Part shown: in pieces, positions 1-6,635 of the stretch
Layout of the letters: the number at the start of each line of letters is the position of its first letter
How positions within the stretch are numbered: the first letter of the stretch is position 1
Assembly: GCF_001306135.1 (NCBI RefSeq)
Contig: NZ_LGKP01000017.1
Coordinates: 1-64,000, forward strand
Length of the DNA: 64,000 nucleotides
Origin: Herpetosiphon geysericola
GTDB taxonomy: Bacteria > Chloroflexota > Chloroflexia > Chloroflexales > Herpetosiphonaceae
Reading direction: 5' to 3'
The notes under the pieces: model-generated
The model's input: the letters and a program-made list of their open reading frames with translations, nothing else
Databases searched by the model: none
What the model was told of the DNA's origin: nothing
Program-made: the position numbers and the translations under genes

Positions 1-1
1 G

Positions 2-109
2 GTGGCCACGCGATTTGAGAAACTGGCCCTGAACTATCTCGGATTCGTCCATCTGGCGATGATTCAACGCTTGGTGCGTATCCTTGCACCAGCGACATCG
101 GTATCCTGA
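2..109 (+). pseudogene. IS5-type transposase, C-terminal fragment (cut by window edge)
   Basis: Frame 2 is open from the first base and ends at TGA 107-109, giving 35 residues. They include ATRFEKLALNYLGFVHLAMI and then IQRLVRILAP. This is the typical C-terminal tail of IS5-family DDE transposases (TRFEKxAxNYLAFVHLAxI in the family, from memory). The catalytic residues lie outside the window, so whether the copy is active cannot be judged. The element seems to end near position 125, where the reverse-strand sequence GGCTCTGTCTGATAATTC looks like an IS terminal repeat. The other end is not visible. Confidence 0.75.
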
Positions 110-113
110 ATTA

Positions 114-473
114 TCAGACAGAGCCTATTAGTGCCTCTTTAGACCACATAATTTCATCAGCATGTGCGATGTCTTGCGACCATCCTTGCCGCTGAAGATA
201 GGTGGTATAGGTTTGGAAGAATGCTTTTGTATCTTGATTACTGCCCATCACCGATTCAATCACTCCACGATATGGGCTTTCTTGATGGTTTTCATCATTA
301 CTCGCCTCATAATGCAAGAGAACCGTATCAGCTGGAAGAAAGGCAACTTCCGCACGTTGTTCAATCTCATTCAAGGGATAACATGCAGCCGAGGGTGCGG
401 CATCACCGCAGGCAGCAAGCACGAGCATCAAACCTAATACCATGAATACTGTTGCGATACGTCCATAATTCAT
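114..473 (-). CDS. Putative lipoprotein, 3' end replaced by IS end
   Basis: A 119-residue protein starting MNYGRIATVF, with a hydrophobic segment and a lipobox (VLAAC, Cys about residue 22). It should be lipid-anchored on the outer face of the cytoplasmic membrane. The start at 473 is chosen because AGGGAGAAG lies just upstream; an upstream in-frame start at 506 would put a charged stretch before the signal peptide. The mature part is acidic and has no family I recognise. The last three codons and the stop lie within the apparent IS end (about 114-125), so the native C-terminus is probably lost. Function unknown. Confidence 0.6.
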   Translation of the reverse strand: MNYGRIATVFMVLGLMLVLAACGDAAPSAACYPLNEIEQRAEVAFLPADTVLLHYEASNDENHQESPYRGVIESVMGSNQDTKAFFQTYTTYLQRQGWSQDIAHADEIMWSKEALIGSV

Positions 474-560
474 CAGCTTCTCTCCCTCGCACTGATTAGC
501 AGCCAAATTATATTTAATTTGCTATACTAGCGCAATCAATCTTTGCAAAGGAGAATGCTT

Positions 561-767
561 ATGCGCTATGCAATTGTGATTGAAAAAGCTCCAAATAACT
601 ATTCGGGCTATATTCTCGATGTTTTAGGCTGTGTTGCCACTGGTGAAACGCCAGAAGAAGTTAAACAACTGTTGCAAGAAGCGATTGTTATGCATTTGGA
701 AGGCGAAGAGATTCCGCCAGCGACCACCTTCGTTGATTATATTGAATTTGAGCCAGAAGCTTCATGA
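561..767 (+). CDS. HicB-like antitoxin-family protein (solo)
   Basis: 68 residues starting MRYAIVIEKA. The pattern YSGYILDVLGCVATGETPEE followed by a helix with EAIVMHLEGEEIP matches the HicB/UPF0150 fold: a partial RNase H-like domain that in toxin-antitoxin pairs binds the HicA mRNA interferase. AAAGGAG at 547-553 sits 7 nt before ATG 561, so this start is preferred over ATG 555. There is no C-terminal DNA-binding domain and no HicA-like gene on either side, so it may be an orphan or act in another role. A hairpin follows directly. Confidence 0.7.
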   Translation: MRYAIVIEKAPNNYSGYILDVLGCVATGETPEEVKQLLQEAIVMHLEGEEIPPATTFVDYIEFEPEAS

Positions 768-774
768 TTAAAAT

Positions 775-813
775 AAAGTACTCCCAGTAGGCCTAAGCTA
801 CCAAGAGTGCTTT
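775..813 (+). terminator. Hairpin after hicB-like gene
   Basis: AAAGTACTC (775-783) pairs with GAGTGCTTT (805-813) with one G-T wobble, and an inner TAG/CTA pairing extends the stem. It sits 8 bases past the HicB-like stop. There is no strong T tract, so this is a probable but not classical terminator. Confidence 0.45.
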
Positions 814-859
814 AAACCGACAACCATGTTTACAAGATTTAGTTAATCTTCATGGTTCG

Positions 860-920
860 CCACCCTTCCGTCCCGCCGCCGGAGGGAAACACAGGGGGCT
901 TTAATCCCCCTGTACCCCCT
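860..920 (+). repeat. Two-hairpin REP-like element, copy 1
   Basis: Begins CCACCCTTCCGTCCCGCCG and contains two stems: TCCCGCC/GGAGGGA, then CAGGGGG/CCCCCTG. Four more copies are at 2509, 2717, 30502 (reverse) and 58444 (reverse). In this copy the first stem carries one G-A mismatch, unlike the other copies. It lies in the gap between convergent genes. Confidence 0.8.
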
Positions 921-975
921 AAACTTCAATTTATGGAAACAGAGATGAGCGAACAACCATCATTAAATACAGATT

Positions 976-1485
976 TTAATCTTTGTTGGGCAAAAAGCGG
1001 AACATGCCAGCGCCACAGACTTCGCAGGTTCCGCGCAAGGCACGGCGGCCATTTTCGGTCAACTCTTCATGAGCATCGATCATTGGCTGCTTGGCACGAC
1101 ATGAGACGCAGTAGCTGCGCAACTCATCATCGTCATCATCCTCGGCTGGGGTTTCAGCTTCAGCAACTGGCTCAGTGGTTTCAGCGCTTGCAGCGTCATT
1201 GCCGCCAACTTCGCGTTCCAACAATGGTGCTTCATCAGCAACTGGCTCTGGCTCAATGGCAACCGGATCGGCTTCGACTTCGGGAGCGCTGGTCGCAATT
1301 TCCGTGGTTAAAATATCGGTTGGCAAGACGATCCGCGGCGGATCGGATGGTGGCGGCGGTGGTGGTGGCAAAATTGGAGCCGAATCGATTGGTTGCAGCT
1401 TGCGCCGCACAATCACCACCACAGCGGCCAAGCCCAACAACAACGACACCCACAACCGGCGTTTGCTTTTTGGTTGGTTTCCCAT
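976..1485 (-). CDS. Membrane-anchored DUF5679 zinc-ribbon-like protein
   Basis: 169 residues. A basic N-terminus and one transmembrane helix (about residues 10-26) are followed by a poly-proline run, a long acidic Glu/Ala/Pro linker (about 45-120) and a C-terminal domain with YCVSC (near 125) and GTCEVCGAGMFR (near 153). Those paired CxxC motifs and spacing match DUF5679, a small probable zinc-binding domain of unknown role. Its ATG abuts the stop codon of the upstream endonuclease IV gene, so the two are surely co-transcribed and perhaps translationally coupled. The domain would face the cytoplasm or the outside depending on topology, which the sequence does not settle. Confidence 0.75.
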   Translation of the reverse strand: MGNQPKSKRRLWVSLLLGLAAVVVIVRRKLQPIDSAPILPPPPPPPSDPPRIVLPTDILTTEIATSAPEVEADPVAIEPEPVADEAPLLEREVGGNDAASAETTEPVAEAETPAEDDDDDELRSYCVSCRAKQPMIDAHEELTENGRRALRGTCEVCGAGMFRFLPNKD

Positions 1486-2364
1486 TTATACCTCGCTTTG
1501 TGGTGCTGAGCTAACAACTGAGCGGCGCAAACCACGCAGCGTTGCTAAATTGCGAATATCTGCGCTTTCATCTGGTTCTTTCGGGGTCTCTAAGGCCATC
1601 GGAATCGTTTGAAAGCGAGGATCGTTCATAATTAACTCGAAACCGCTCAAACCCACAAATCCCTCACCAATATGGGTATGACGGTCAACTCGGCTGCCAA
1701 GATCGTTCTTGGAATCGTTGAGATGGAAGGCACGCAAGCGATCGATGCCGATTAAACGATCAAAATGCTCAAACGTGCGTTGGTAGCCTTCGGCAGTGCG
1801 AAAATCGTAGCCAGCAGCCAAACCATGGCAGGTATCAAAGCAAATTCCAAGCCTTGGATGACCATCGCATAGCTCGATCAAGCGGGCTAGGTGCTCAAAG
1901 CTATGGCCTAAAGCAGTGCCTTGGCCAGCGGTAATTTCGAGCAAAATCTGGGTTTCGCCAGCATTTTCGGCCAATAAACGGCGCAATGCCGCGCCAACCC
2001 GTTCCAAACCCGCATCCTCGCCTGAGCCAACATGCGCGCCGGGGTGGGTGACCAACGCGCCAACCCCCAACTGCTGACAACGTTCAAGCTCCACCCGAAA
2101 CGCTGCGATCGATTTTTCCCATAAGCTATCGTCGGGACTGCCCAAATTGATCAAGTATGAATCGTGGGCAATCAAGGGTGGCATGCCAGCATCACGGTGC
2201 GCCGCCTGAAAATTGGCACAATCAGCGGCACTTAATGGCTTGGCATTCCATTGGCGTTGGCTTTTGGTAAAAATTTGAATCACATGACAGGTTGTGGCAT
2301 GCGCGCGCTCAAAGGCTGTGTGCAAACCACCAACGGTTGAAACATGCGCTCCTAAATTGGGCAT
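1486..2364 (-). CDS. nfo: Endonuclease IV (AP endonuclease)
   Basis: 292 residues starting [13 protein letters not shown], the standard beginning of the family. Endonuclease IV cleaves the backbone 5' of abasic sites and removes blocked 3' ends in base excision repair, using three zinc ions in a TIM barrel. Visible ligand motifs include [57 protein letters not shown] and ALETP. The start at 2364 has GGAGCGAGA upstream; a TTG seven codons earlier is less likely. The DUF5679 membrane gene follows with no gap. Confidence 0.95.
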   Translation of the reverse strand: MPNLGAHVSTVGGLHTAFERAHATTCHVIQIFTKSQRQWNAKPLSAADCANFQAAHRDAGMPPLIAHDSYLINLGSPDDSLWEKSIAAFRVELERCQQLGVGALVTHPGAHVGSGEDAGLERVGAALRRLLAENAGETQILLEITAGQGTALGHSFEHLARLIELCDGHPRLGICFDTCHGLAAGYDFRTAEGYQRTFEHFDRLIGIDRLRAFHLNDSKNDLGSRVDRHTHIGEGFVGLSGFELIMNDPRFQTIPMALETPKEPDESADIRNLATLRGLRRSVVSSAPQSEV

Positions 2365-2508
2365 GGGGTTTCTCGCTCCAAACAAGTGTCGCCTGCAATT
2401 ATAGCACTTTCAAGCTATGCTTGAGATTAGGACTTGGCAGCAATTATTTATTCTTCAAAGCAGACTATAATTCAAAATAGACATTTATCAAAACAGAATG
2501 AATGATCA

Positions 2509-2924
2509 CCACCCTTCCGTCCCTCCGCCGGAGGGAAACGCAGGGGGTTTTCAGCCCCCTGCCCCCCCAAATATTCACGTGTAGGATTGTTGGTGTATGT
2601 CTATTTCCCCTTCGTGCAATTTGTGCAATTCGTGGCTAAAACATCTTCGTGTCCTTCGCGCTCTTCGCGGTTCCCAATCCCCAGCCCCCAACAACCAATC
2701 CCCAATCAGCGTTTCGCCACCCTTCCGTCCCTCCGCCGGAGGGAAACGCAGGGGGTTTTCAGCCCCCTGCCCCCCCAAATATTCACGTGTAGGATTGTTG
2801 GTGTATGTCTATTTCCCCTTCGTGCAATTTGTGCAATTCGTGGCTAAAACATCTTCGTGTCCTTCGCGCTCTTCGCGGTTCCCCATCCCCAGACCCCAAC
2901 GACCGATCCCCACCTCGCGACCAG
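2509..2924 (+). repeat. 208-bp tandem direct duplication (two units)
   Basis: Unit 1 is 2509-2716 and unit 2 is 2717 to about 2924. The first 170 or so bases are nearly identical (from CCACCCTTCCGTCCCTCCGC through CTTCGCGCTCTTCGCGG), then the units diverge in the CCCAATCCCC-type tail. Each unit starts with a copy of the two-hairpin element (copies 2 and 3). Confidence 0.9.
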
Positions 2925-2933
2925 TGGTATACT
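2925..2933 (+). promoter_or_regulatory. Extended -10 promoter candidate
   Basis: TGGTATACT matches the extended -10 form TGnTATAAT, 33 bases before the GTG start of the membrane protein at 2966. No clear -35 box is seen, as is usual for this type. It lies at the very end of the second repeat unit. Confidence 0.45.
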
Positions 2934-2965
2934 GCCAGACGTTCGAATGAGCCAACGAGGAATGT

Positions 2966-4498
2966 GTGGTGGGATTTTTGCGTCGTTCAAGCAAATGGCT
3001 CTGGCTAAGCTGTGGCCTGTTGCTATTAATTTTTGTTAGCTATGGATTGCGCTCTAGTGGCACCTATAGCGATGATTCAATTCAGCATTTGTTAATTGCG
3101 CGGTGGAGTTTCAAGCACCCTGAGTTATTGCTCGATGTTTGGGGACGGCCTGGCTTTACCATCCCTTATGCGTTGATCAGCCAGTTTGGCTTGACCGCAG
3201 TGCACATGCAAAGCGCCATACTTGCAGCAATTATCTGTGGCTTAGCCGCCTATCTGGCAGCAGAATTTGCGGTTGAGTGGTATTGGTTGGCAGCAATCTT
3301 CACTGGCATTCAGCCAGAATTTGCGCGCCTAAGCTTTGCTGCATTAACTGAATTGCCCTGCGCCGCCTACTTGGCAGCAGCCTTGCTGGCCCAGCGCCGC
3401 CAACACTGGACATTCATGGCCTTGTTCGCAGGCTTTATTCCCTTAGCCCGTTATGAAACATTGCCACTATTAATCTTTTTCGCTTTCAGCCTTGTCAAAG
3501 AGCGACGCTACTGGCAACTTGGCCTGATGGCCTTGCCAATGTTAATTTGGAATGGCTTTTGGGCGCTGCGGCTCAACGATTGGACCAACCTGTTATTTCC
3601 ACTTGATCGGGTGTTGTTTCAAAAAGGCGGCAGCGTGGCATTTTATGGCACTGGCCCGTGGTGGCATTACATTACGCGCTTGCCAGTGGCCTTTGGTAGC
3701 GTGCCGTTTGCGCTGGCGGTCTATGGTTTTTTGCGCATGCGCTGGAACACCCTGCACTCGTGGACGGTTGGCTATATCGCAATTTTGGCAATCAGTTATT
3801 GGAAAATTCCTGCGACCCAAATTGCTGGCTACGATCGCCATTTAGCCATTTTAGCGCCGATTATTGGCACTTTTAGCGCCTATGGACTGCATGCATTACG
3901 TCAACCTATAACCATCAATTGGCAGCGTTGGGCGATGCGCGCAGCCTTGGGGTTGGTGATCATTGGCCTGCTCGGCATGACGTGGATTCGCTGGCGAACC
4001 CGGGGAATTGTGCTCTACGATGCGCTGCTCAGTATTGGTTTGGTGGCGTTGCTGATGCTGCCAACCCTCAAAACGCTGTGGTATCAGCGCTTGGTTGGCG
4101 CAAGCATCGTCATCGGGCTATTGGGGTTATTCATCCGCGTCCAGCCCTTTATCATTCAAGATAGCGACCAGCAAGTGCTCAATAGCACTGCGTGGTTTCA
4201 GCAAAGCGAGTATCGCCAGCAACTAGTTTTGGCGGCGATTCCATGGTTTGCCTATGGCACAGGCATCGATCCCTATGATCCAACCAAGTATCAGCCGATT
4301 ACACCAAGCGCCGTTGCTCAAGCGCCAGTTGGCAGCATTGTGGTTTGGGATTCGCGCTTTGCCTGGACGCTACAATGGCAAACGCCGCGCACTTTGTTGG
4401 AAAACCCCGCCCAGTTTCGTTTGCTCAAGCAGTATCATGGGGTCAATAGCAATGGCAACCCATTCGAGCTAGCAATTTATCAAAAATTACACGATTAG
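2966..4498 (+). CDS. Polytopic membrane protein, GT-C glycosyltransferase-like
   Basis: 510 residues, GTG start with ACGAGGA upstream. About ten hydrophobic helices cover residues 13-400, then a soluble C-terminal portion of about 110 residues follows. An early loop with the acidic pair YSDDSIQHLLIARW after the first helix, and GRPGFTIPYAL, resemble the first extracytoplasmic loop of GT-C (PMT/ArnT-like) enzymes, which move sugars from polyprenyl-phosphate donors. The resemblance is one of layout only; no family signature is certain. The downstream YaeQ gene starts 8 bases after the stop, so the two share a transcript. Confidence 0.6.
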   Translation: MVGFLRRSSKWLWLSCGLLLLIFVSYGLRSSGTYSDDSIQHLLIARWSFKHPELLLDVWGRPGFTIPYALISQFGLTAVHMQSAILAAIICGLAAYLAAEFAVEWYWLAAIFTGIQPEFARLSFAALTELPCAAYLAAALLAQRRQHWTFMALFAGFIPLARYETLPLLIFFAFSLVKERRYWQLGLMALPMLIWNGFWALRLNDWTNLLFPLDRVLFQKGGSVAFYGTGPWWHYITRLPVAFGSVPFALAVYGFLRMRWNTLHSWTVGYIAILAISYWKIPATQIAGYDRHLAILAPIIGTFSAYGLHALRQPITINWQRWAMRAALGLVIIGLLGMTWIRWRTRGIVLYDALLSIGLVALLMLPTLKTLWYQRLVGASIVIGLLGLFIRVQPFIIQDSDQQVLNSTAWFQQSEYRQQLVLAAIPWFAYGTGIDPYDPTKYQPITPSAVAQAPVGSIVVWDSRFAWTLQWQTPRTLLENPAQFRLLKQYHGVNSNGNPFELAIYQKLHD

Positions 4499-4506
4499 GA
4501 GCATTC

Positions 4507-5049
4507 ATGGCACTCAGTGCAACCATTTATACGATTAATGTTGATTTGGCGAATGTTGACCGCAATGTCTACGAGCAATTAGAGCTGCGCGTAGCCCGCC
4601 AGCCATCAGAATCAGCAGAATATATGTTGATGCGGATTTTGGCCTATTGTTTGGAATACACCGACGGCATTGCCTTTACCCAAGGCGTGGCTGCTGGCGA
4701 CGAACCAGCCGTTTGGATTCGCGATTTGACGGGGCAAGTGACTGGCTGGTTTGAAGTTGGCGCACCTGATGCAGAGCGTTTGCATCGCGGCAGCAAACGG
4801 GCTGGGCGCGCGGCGGTCTATACCCATCGCGATGTCACCCAAGTGTTGGGCAATTTCAGCGGCAAAAGCATCTATCAAGCAGAGCAAATTCCAGTCTATG
4901 CCTTTGATCGACGCTTTATTGAAAACGTTGCCAATTTGATCGAACGTCGCTGCGATTTAGGCATTTCGGTGACTGAACAACAAATTTATGTAGAAATTGC
5001 AGGCCAAAGCCTCAACAGCCAAATTGAAGAACATCGGATTAATAACTAG
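4507..5049 (+). CDS. yaeQ: YaeQ family protein
   Basis: 180 residues starting MALSATIYTINVDLANVDRN. The family pattern is clear: VARQPSESAEYMLMRILAY, then TQGVAAGDEPAVWIRDLTG, then WFEVGAPDAERLHRGSKRAG. YaeQ proteins have a PD-(D/E)XK nuclease-like fold; the E. coli member was linked to compensation for RfaH loss, but no activity is established. Here it follows a membrane protein gene by 8 bases and has no RfaH-like neighbour. Identity is firm, function unknown. Confidence 0.9.
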   Translation: MALSATIYTINVDLANVDRNVYEQLELRVARQPSESAEYMLMRILAYCLEYTDGIAFTQGVAAGDEPAVWIRDLTGQVTGWFEVGAPDAERLHRGSKRAGRAAVYTHRDVTQVLGNFSGKSIYQAEQIPVYAFDRRFIENVANLIERRCDLGISVTEQQIYVEIAGQSLNSQIEEHRINN

Positions 5050-5151
5050 CAACGATAATTATAACTGTAGGTCTTGAAGCAGCTAGCAACCTTTGTTATA
5101 CTCGGCAGAAACGTAGCCTGCGCGCAAGTGCTAGCAGCGGCAAAATCAAGC

Positions 5152-5181
5152 TTGCATACGCTTATTCGCCTATGGTATATT
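5152..5181 (+). promoter_or_regulatory. Sigma-70-type promoter candidate for kinase/STAS operon
   Basis: TTGCAT (5152-5157), an 18-base spacer and TATATT (5176-5181), about 42 bases before the start of the first RsbW-like gene at 5223. Confidence 0.45.
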
Positions 5182-5222
5182 GAGGGCTAGCATCGTCATT
5201 GCGAGCGACGTGAGGTTTCCAA

Positions 5223-5687
5223 ATGTCCAATCCACAATACATGGCCCCTAGTGGCGATGAAGAACGGGTGATTGAACTCCACTTGCCAAGCAGGCTGGGG
5301 TACGAGAAAGTCGCCATGGATACCGCCAGTGCAATGGCGAAACGGATGGGCTTCTCTCATGATCGCGTTGATTCGCTACGCACTGCCGTCAGCGAAGCAG
5401 TAACGAATGCAATTGAACATGGCAATCAACACGATTCAGCAATGAAAGTCGTGGTGGTCTTTACTGGCAGCGATGACGGGTTGATTGTTGATGTAGCCGA
5501 TCAAGGGCGTAAAATTCTTGATCAGACCATCACTGAGCGTACACCCGACATTCACCAAGTATTGCATAGCGACGATAAAGGTGGTTGGGGAATCTGGTTA
5601 ATTAAAGAACTGATGGATGAGGTCCAGTTTTCGGTCGCACCATCAGGCGGCAATAAATTACGGATGGTTATCCACCTAGATCGTTGA
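5223..5687 (+). CDS. RsbW-like anti-sigma factor / serine kinase, paralog 1
   Basis: 154 residues with a single GHKL (HATPase_c) domain. The N-box reads SEAVTNAIEHGNQ (about residues 59-71), the G1-box VADQGRKI (about 91), and a glycine-rich lid GGWGIWLIKELMDEV (near 120). RsbW/SpoIIAB proteins bind a sigma factor or another target and phosphorylate a STAS antagonist. The next gene, 10 bases on, is a close paralog (both have LGYEKxA, DxLRTAxSEA and NAIEHGNQ), and a STAS protein ends the operon. No sigma factor gene is nearby, so the target is not evident. Confidence 0.85.
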   Translation: MSNPQYMAPSGDEERVIELHLPSRLGYEKVAMDTASAMAKRMGFSHDRVDSLRTAVSEAVTNAIEHGNQHDSAMKVVVVFTGSDDGLIVDVADQGRKILDQTITERTPDIHQVLHSDDKGGWGIWLIKELMDEVQFSVAPSGGNKLRMVIHLDR

Positions 5688-5697
5688 GTTGAAGAAC

Positions 5698-6162
5698 ATG
5701 GCGCAAACCCAAGCCACCATCGAACTGATATTTCCCAGCCAGCTTGGCTATGAAAAAATCGCCCGTGAAGCAATTGGTACGCTCGCACGGAATATGGGGT
5801 TTGACCCAACGCGCGTTGAGGATTTACGCACGGCGCTGAGCGAGGCCTGTATCAATGCCATCGAACATGGCAATCAGCGCCAAACCCAACGCCGCATCCA
5901 TATCACCTGCACGATTTCACGCAATCGGCTGGTGTTGGTTATTAGCGATGAAGGTCTTCGTTTTCACCCCTCCCAAGAGATCGAAACAGCAACCATCGAG
6001 CAAAAACTTGCTGGGCTGGCATCGGCGCGAGGGATGGGCTTAATGCTCATTGAACAACTTGTTGATGAGTGCGGCTTTCTACCGTCACGGCCCGGACAAG
6101 GCAATCGTTTTCGATTAGCGATGTATAATCCACCACGACGGCATGGATCAGCCACAGCCTAG
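5698..6162 (+). CDS. RsbW-like anti-sigma factor / serine kinase, paralog 2
   Basis: 154 residues starting MAQTQATIELIFPSQLGYEK. It is a GHKL kinase with N-box SEACINAIEHGNQ, G1-box ISDEGLRF and lid ARGMGLMLIEQLVDE. ATG 5698 is preferred over TTG 5689, which has no ribosome site. The pair looks like a local gene duplication: the two proteins are equal in length and share most N-terminal residues, but the lids and tails differ, suggesting different partners. It lies between its paralog and a STAS gene on one operon. Confidence 0.85.
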   Translation: MAQTQATIELIFPSQLGYEKIAREAIGTLARNMGFDPTRVEDLRTALSEACINAIEHGNQRQTQRRIHITCTISRNRLVLVISDEGLRFHPSQEIETATIEQKLAGLASARGMGLMLIEQLVDECGFLPSRPGQGNRFRLAMYNPPRRHGSATA

Positions 6163-6192
6163 CGCGATCCTTGGTCAAGGAGTTTTGGACCT

Positions 6193-6579
6193 ATGATTGA
6201 TGATGAATTGAAAGTTACCACCCGTCAACGTGACGGGATTTGGATTATTGATCTCGAAGGCGATGTCACGACATTTGCCGAAGAGGCCATTACGGGTGCA
6301 TACGAAGGCGTTAGCAAAGATGGCGCTAAGTATATTATTATCAACTCGCGCCAAAGCGATTATATCAACAGCGCGGGGATTGCTATTTTAATTGGGGTGG
6401 TCACCGAGGTCAATCGCCAAGCCCAAAAGCTGGCAATTAGCGGCCTTAGCCCCCACTTCCAAAAGATTTTCCGCATGGTCGGCCTCGCCCAATATGCCGA
6501 TATCTTCGCCACCGAAGAAGAGGCTATCGCCGCGATGCAACGCCATCAAAAAGCCGCTAGCGAACCAACCAAACAATAA
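6193..6579 (+). CDS. STAS-domain anti-anti-sigma factor
   Basis: 128 residues starting MIDDELKVTTRQRDGIWIID. It is an RsbV/SpoIIAA-type STAS domain. The phosphorylation site is in YINSAGIAILIG, with Ser60 aligned to the regulated serine of SpoIIAA. Unphosphorylated STAS proteins bind the kinase and release its target; the kinase inactivates them by phosphorylation. It follows the two RsbW-like genes by 30 bases, with CAAGGAG upstream. No PP2C phosphatase is encoded here; a candidate is the SpoIIE-type protein at 60266. A strong terminator follows. Confidence 0.85.
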   Translation: MIDDELKVTTRQRDGIWIIDLEGDVTTFAEEAITGAYEGVSKDGAKYIIINSRQSDYINSAGIAILIGVVTEVNRQAQKLAISGLSPHFQKIFRMVGLAQYADIFATEEEAIAAMQRHQKAASEPTKQ

Positions 6580-6595
6580 TTCAGCTGCTTAACGA

Positions 6596-6632
6596 AACAG
6601 CGCCGTTGGAGCAATTCCAACGGCGCTGTTTA
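6596..6632. terminator. Strong bidirectional terminator
   Basis: AACAGCGCCGTTGGA and TTCCAACGGCGCTGTT form a perfect stem of about 15 bp around a short loop, followed by TTTAAGTTTAA on the plus side. It sits between the convergent STAS and lon genes. Confidence 0.85.
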
Positions 6633-6635
6633 AGT

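Larger units (their letters stand above)
2365..2965. other. Repeat-filled intergenic gap
   Basis: About 600 bp with no credible gene. It holds two tandem copies of a 208-bp unit (separate entry). Each unit is a REP-like double hairpin, then an AAATATTCACGTGTAGG segment, a TTCGTG/TTCGCG mosaic, and a run of CCCAATCCCCA-type repeats. Short reading frames here arise only from the repeats. Confidence 0.85.

Noticed and set aside
852-1514. 220-codon frame on the plus strand
   Set aside because: It runs through the REP-like copy 1 and then opposite the DUF5679 gene; composition is that of an antisense shadow.
2509-2924. CRISPR array
   Set aside because: Two long direct units of 208 bp, no short regular repeats with unique spacers and no cas genes.
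2587-2950. Open frames of 86 and 117 codons
   Set aside because: They are made by the 208-bp repeat units and repeat words such as SPSCNLCNSWLKH; no start site.
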